Assembly (NCBI GenBank): GCA_030765045.1 | Contig: CM060967.1 | Coordinates: 122,742,412 to 122,806,411 of the forward strand | From: Tenodera sinensis | Taxonomy: Eukaryota > Arthropoda > Insecta > Mantodea > Mantidae | Length of the DNA stretch: 64,000 bases | Direction: 5' to 3' | Shown here: positions 59,078 to 64,000 of the stretch, piece after piece | Numbering within the stretch: the stretch's first letter is position 1 | Layout of the letters: each line of letters begins with the position of its first letter | Notes under the pieces: model-generated | What the model was told of the DNA's origin: nothing | The model's database searches: none | The model's input: the letters and a program-made list of their open reading frames with translations, nothing else | Translations under genes and position numbers: made by a program

Positions 59078-59281
59078 GCCGAGTGGCGCGGCCCAGGTTC
59101 GATTCCATGCAACATGTGGGATTTGTGGTGGACGAAGCGGCGCTGCGGCGGGTTTCCTCCGGGCTCTCCGGGTTCCCCCGCCATTTCATTCCATCTGTGC
59201 TCCATCTTCATCCCACGTATCATTAGTGTCTCCGCCTGTGGTGCCGTATGTAGTAAAAGCGGGCGTTAAACACTACACTAC
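59078..59281 (+). mobile_element. tRNA-derived SINE, family 1, with 14-bp target duplication
   Basis: ATACGGGAAGAAAG occurs at 59064-59077 and exactly again at 59282-59295. The head is shortened (GCCGAGTGGCGCGGCCCAGG, GGTTCGATTCC); the body and the GCGGGCGTTAAACAC end match the 46378-46623 copy. Confidence 0.9.
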
Positions 59282-59471
59282 ATACGGGAAGAAAGTTGGA
59301 CTATGAATGACCAACTTAATACAGTTTAACTGGATGTTTCACAAAGTCATCCAGGAAATGTATGAATGAAGGCAAAGATCACGAATGGATGTAATAGAAA
59401 TGAAAGAAAATAAATATAGTAGTTAATGGAAAAGGAGTAAAAGATCCCTGAATTCATAAAGAACGAAAAAT

Positions 59472-60293
59472 CTGATGTGTTACACTCATATGACTTTCTC
59501 TACTCTTGTACTAACCATTCATACAAACTCTTATTCCTGTATCTTCTTCATGTTAGTTTGCAGAACTTATCTTATTGCGTATTTCCTTGTAGGTACAAGG
59601 GGAATATGGGAATACAGTAGGCCTTGAGCAATAGTCAAATGTTTTAAAGCTTTCAAATTCATTCTCTTTACACGGTTAACATAAAAATAAATAACGATGT
59701 TCCATTTCACAGACGTATAAGTTCTCCAAAACTAACACAAATAACAAGGAATATCTCCGAAATGGTTAACTTTAAAAAAAGTATTTAGACAAATTGCGTG
59801 TATTAGCAAGATCTGCATTTTTAAAGTAAGATTTGGTCTATCTCTTACGGTTTACCAGTTATGCAAAATTCATCCAGAGTAAATGGGACTACATGGGCTA
59901 TAGGCAGAGAATTCAAGATACATATTTCATTTGTCATCAAAATATCTCATACATTTTAATCAAAATCGTTAGAGCCATTTTCCTAAAAATAAAAAGTTTG
60001 GAAAAAGTTTAAATGTAAAGGGTAGTTTAGGGTGGAGGAATTGTCTTCAAAATCTTCGTGTCGCATCCTTGAAAGGATGCATCCTTAAATGCGAACTTTG
60101 GTTTTTAACCGAGTTTTTGTTTTTGAGTTATGCTCTCCAGAGACTGACAGAAACACAGACACACTTTTTCTAAAAATGCTTTTTTTTTTTTTCCCTGGAT
60201 TCAGGGGAGCTCAAAACATATATTTCCGGTGAAATCTCGACATACAATTTTTGGGTGGAATACAATACTTCTACTATACATAGTAGAGATAGT
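59472..60293 (-). mobile_element. HINE-like element, full-length copy
   Basis: From CTGATGTGTTACACTCATATG and ACTTTCTCTACT to CATAGTAGAGATAGT. The microsatellite is almost absent (CAGAAACACAGACAC). GAAAAAT occurs directly outside both ends and could be a chance match. Confidence 0.85.
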
Positions 60294-61049
60294 GAAAAAT
60301 GCAAAAATGCAAAATTGGCATCTCTAAGTGTACATATAGATATGATTTAAAAACAACTAATAAATTTATATTCTTTCGAGCTTCAAAAGCAATATAAAAT
60401 TATCTATTGCTCTACTTTAATTTTCAAAGATTCTTAAGTCTTCAATATTTTGTATTCACTTTTATAAAATATTTGATGTACTGGAAACCAATTAATCTAT
60501 CAAATGGAAATTTTATGCATGAGTAATCGGATAACAGATAACAGATAAAATGGAACACATTTTAAAGGCTTAAAAATTGATTTAATTACATTTTTCTTTA
60601 ACATTGCGTTTTTAATTATGAATTGGATATATAGCTCGGAATAACTTAGAATACAGGTCAACTTTAAAATTTATTTGTGGAAATATTAATTATCACATTG
60701 TTTGAAACGTAGAGCCTTGAGTAATCTTCCTTGAGTAATTCGGCTATCAATTCCATCAATCATCTCCTTGATACGAAAGCGCTCCAGCGAGGGAAAACAA
60801 ATGACTCCCCTTTCTCTCCCAAAACAAATTAAATTACTTCCTCTTCTTTCACCAAATACATTTTAAATCTCGTTTAATATTGCTTAGGCTCGAAATAGAG
60901 CATTAATTGGATTTTTACAATATTTTAATCAAAACAACTTTTTATCAAAATAACTCATAGATTGCCATTTGCGTGGTGATTTGTGTATTACTCGTATTTC
61001 GTGTATTCTCACGGGTCCAAATGACCTCGTTGTCGACGGTCCCTTAAAC
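60294..61049. other. AT-rich stretch, no gene recognised
   Basis: Nothing supported. Confidence 0.4.
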
Positions 61050-62300
61050 TCCTCACTCACTCACTCACTCACTCACTCACTCACTCTCTCACTCATTCAC
61101 TCACTCACTCAGTCACTCGCTCACTCACTAACTCACTCACTCACTCACCCACTCACTCACTCACTAACTCACTCACTCACTTACTCACTCACTCACTTAC
61201 TCACTCACTCACTTACTCACTCGTTCACTCACTCACTTACTCACTCACTCACCAACTCATTCACTCACTTACTCACTCACTTACTCACTTACTCACTCAC
61301 TCGTTCACTCACTCACTTACTCACTCACCCACTCACTCACTCACTTACTCACTCACTCGTTCACTCACTCAGTTACTCACTCGTTCACTCACTCACTTAC
61401 TCACTCACTCACTCGCTCACTCACTCACTCACTCACTCAGTCACTCACTCACTCACTCAGTCACTCACTCACTCACTCACCCACTTACTCACTCACTCAC
61501 TCACTCACTCATTCACTCACTCACTCGTTCACTCACTCACTTACTTACTCACTCATTCATTTACTCAGTCACTCGTTCACTCACTCGTTCACTCACTCGT
61601 TCACTCACTCACTCGTTCGCTCACTCACTCACTCACTCTCTATCACTCACTCGCTCACACACTCACTCACACACTCACTCTCTCTATCAATCACTCTCTC
61701 TATCACTCACTCACTCACTCACTCCTCAATCACTCTCTATCATTCACTCACTCTCTCTATCACTCACTCACTCACTCACTCACTCACTCACTCACTCACT
61801 CACTCACTCTCTCACTCACTCACTCGCTCACTCACTCAGTCACTCACTCACTCATTCACTCACTCACTCGTTCACTCACTCACTTACTTACTCACTCACT
61901 CACTCACTCATTAATTCATTCACTCAGTCACTCGTTCAGTAACTCACTCACTCGTTCACTCACTCACTCACTCACTCTCTCTATCACTCACTCACTCACA
62001 CACTTACTCACTCTCTATAAATCACTCTCTCTATCACTCACTCACTCAATCACTCTCTATCATTCACTCACTCTCTCTATCACTCACTCACTCTCTCACT
62101 CACTCACTCTCTCACTCACTCACTCACTCAGTCAGTCAGTCACTCACTCTCTCACTCACTCACTCATTTACTCTCAGTGACTCACTCTCTCTATCACTCA
62201 CTCACTCACTCACTCACTCACTCACTCACTCAGTGACTCACTCTCTCTATCACTCACTCACTCAGTGACTCACTCTCTCTATCACTCACTCACTCTGTTC
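61050..62300. repeat. ACTC-type tetranucleotide array, 1.25 kb, with higher-order structure
   Basis: Nearly continuous 4-base repeat (CTCA phase) with recurrent variants: TTAC, GTTC, CAGT, CATT and CTCTCTAT blocks. The variant order from 61507 to about 61780 recurs from about 61850 to 62090, so a unit of roughly 290-345 bp was duplicated. The 403-codon ORF through it (Ser-Leu-Thr-His) is a consequence of the repeat. Confidence 0.95.
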
Positions 62301-63187
62301 TGAAAGAATAAAAGGAGCAACACATATTAATAGTTGCTCCGCAAAAGCGAACGCACCTAAAGTATACGAAGCAAAAGTATTTATAAGTATTCGAATGTAT
62401 TTGATAAGAAGCATAAAAGCCATATGGCAATTATATTGCAAAACATGTATTTAGTCTAATTTGTGATGTAAAGCCAATTGTGGGATATACGATGGTTGGT
62501 TCTTAGTTGCATTATTACTTGAAACAATGTACCGAAATATGGTTTACGGTGTTCTAAGTGTAGAATATTTTTCAGTCTTCAATTAGTATTTGGCGACAAT
62601 TATCAAATAAAAAGCGGCGTGAAAACTGGTTGTTTCCCATACAAATCTATCAAACTCAAGTCGCTTCAGTTACATATTTCTGAAATTACTGAAGTCTGGA
62701 TTTATTTTTTGTCAGACTGGTAACAATTCTTGCATTACAGCCTCTCAGTGGGCATTTTGACCAAGTGCTAAGTAGAGTCTCTCGTGACGAAAATTAACAC
62801 ACTTATACGAGTGCAGAAAACAATCTAGAAACGGTATAGAGTTACATAAGGTCACTTTGGTATTTTTTTAGGATCATTTAGATGCTTTTGGTTCCGTAAG
62901 ATCCTAATTGGAGTTACCCAAGTGCATAACACAGAGATCCACGAGTAGTATACAAGGAAGTGCTGGGAAGAAGCTGATTTAATACTTCTTCATTTCAGGG
63001 GTTAGGTATTTCTGCCTGTTCCGTCTTCGGTTTCTACAACTATCCCATCTGCTTCTAGGACGCCCCGCATCTCTTCTTCCACGGTGAGTGTATCTTATTA
63101 TTAAAACTGGCACTCTTTTTTCACTCATTCAGTCCTTATTTCACAACACAAATAGTTGAAATTCGAGAGCTGTTCCAGGCATTTTTT
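62301..63187. other. No gene recognised
   Basis: AT-rich, nothing supported. Confidence 0.4.
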
Positions 63188-63995
63188 ACTTTTTCGGCTA
63201 ATTACTGTGTTCTACCAACAAATTCGAGTCAAGGTTTCACCGGAAATATATCTTTTGAGGCCTGCTGAATAAATAAAAAAAAAGTATTTTTAGAAAAACG
63301 TCCGTGCGTATGCGTGTGCTGAGTATAACTCAAAAACGAAATGTCAGTTAAAAACCAAAGTTGATATTCAAGTTTAATATCTTTCAAGGATGCAACACGA
63401 AGATTTTTAAGAAAATTGCTCAACCCTAAACTACCCTTTACATGGAAAATTTTCGAATACTTTGTTTTTCTCGAAAATGGGTCTAACGATTTTGATTAAA
63501 ATGTCATGTGTTTAAGATATTTTTATGACAAATGAAATGCATATTTAGAATTTTCTGGTTATAGTCTATGTAGTTCTGTTTACTCTTGAAGACCTTTGTA
63601 AACCGTTACAGATATTGGCCTATCTCTGCTATACAAAAATGTAAATCTCGTTAAAACACACATTTACTGAAAATGTATTTTTAGTGAAGTGAGCCATTTG
63701 GGAGATATTTCTTGTTATTCTTGTGAGTTTTACAATAGGTTCTTACACTTTTGTCAAATGGAAGGTCGTTACACGTTTTAATTTCTTGGCTGTGCAAAGA
63801 GAACGGAATTTCAAAACCTTCACATAGCGACCAGCTTTAAAACATTTGACTATCGCTATCCCTTGCACCTACAAGGAAATTTAACAACAATTGTGCAAAC
63901 GTTTATCTCAATTAATATGAAGGTAAAGAAATAAGAGTTTGTAAGAATTTTTTTAGTACAAGAGTAGAGAAAGTCATGTGAGTACAATATATCAG
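63188..63995 (+). mobile_element. HINE-like element, full-length copy at window end
   Basis: From ACTTTTTCGGCTAATTAC to AGTAGAGAAAGTCATGTG...ATATCAG. More diverged than the 21189 and 30145 copies; the microsatellite is reduced to GTGCGTATGCGTGTG. Confidence 0.8.
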
Positions 63996-64000
63996 CTTTT

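Noticed and set aside
60969..62180. A 403-codon ORF of Ser-Leu-Thr-His repeats
   Set aside because: It is a direct translation of the ACTC tetranucleotide array; a 4-base unit read in threes gives a 4-residue period. No evidence for a gene.

Overview
The window looks like intergenic DNA from a large, AT-rich arthropod genome, probably an insect. The evidence is the repeat content: Jockey-, R1- and RNase H-bearing LINE proteins, Tc1/IS630, hAT and Tigger-like transposases, several tRNA-derived SINE families and many CA, GT, CAGA, GA, TTA and ACTC microsatellites. There is no bacterial-style operon, no CRISPR array, no rRNA and no tRNA gene that I would call functional. Almost everything recognisable is mobile DNA. 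The only candidate host coding piece is an unrecognised terminal-exon-like ORF at about 49.76-49.99 kb.

Layout. 0-1 kb: broken C-terminal exon of a Tigger/pogo-like transposase (minus strand). 1.3-6.6 kb: essentially full-length Jockey-like LINE with a 12-bp target duplication, intact ORF1 and damaged ORF2. 7-9 kb: four tRNA-derived SINEs. 10.3-11.6 kb: broken hAT transposase related to CGGBP1. 13.5-18.6 kb: a nest of insertions (a short repeat split by an LTR that is itself split by a SINE, a MITE, a hAT element with a 290-bp trinucleotide mosaic, and a second LTR with a primer-binding site). 27.2-28.9 kb: IS630/Tc1-type element with long inverted repeats whose catalytic core is deleted while its frame stays open. 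32.8-34.7 kb: LINE fragments. 36.5-38.5 kb: hAT element with perfect 8-bp duplications around a ruined ZMYM1-like transposase. 41.6-45.7 kb: two inverted-repeat elements and LINE remnants, one with a complete RNase H domain. 47.5-48.3 kb: Tc1 pseudogene. 57.1-58.7 kb: 5'-truncated R1-like LINE with a long open RT frame. 61.05-62.3 kb: 1.25-kb ACTC-type array containing an internal duplication.

The dominant and most interesting component is one family of roughly 0.8-0.9 kb non-coding elements, present as about 20 copies or fragments in both orientations. All full copies share an inverted 12-mer that is terminal at one end and about 25 bp internal at the other, a small hairpin after the internal one, T-rich flanks without a consistent target duplication, and a variable microsatellite at one fixed internal position. 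This resembles non-autonomous Helentrons (HINE/DINE-1 type) and may be a previously unnamed family. Two copies, at 21.2 and 30.1 kb, are nearly identical, which points to recent spread.
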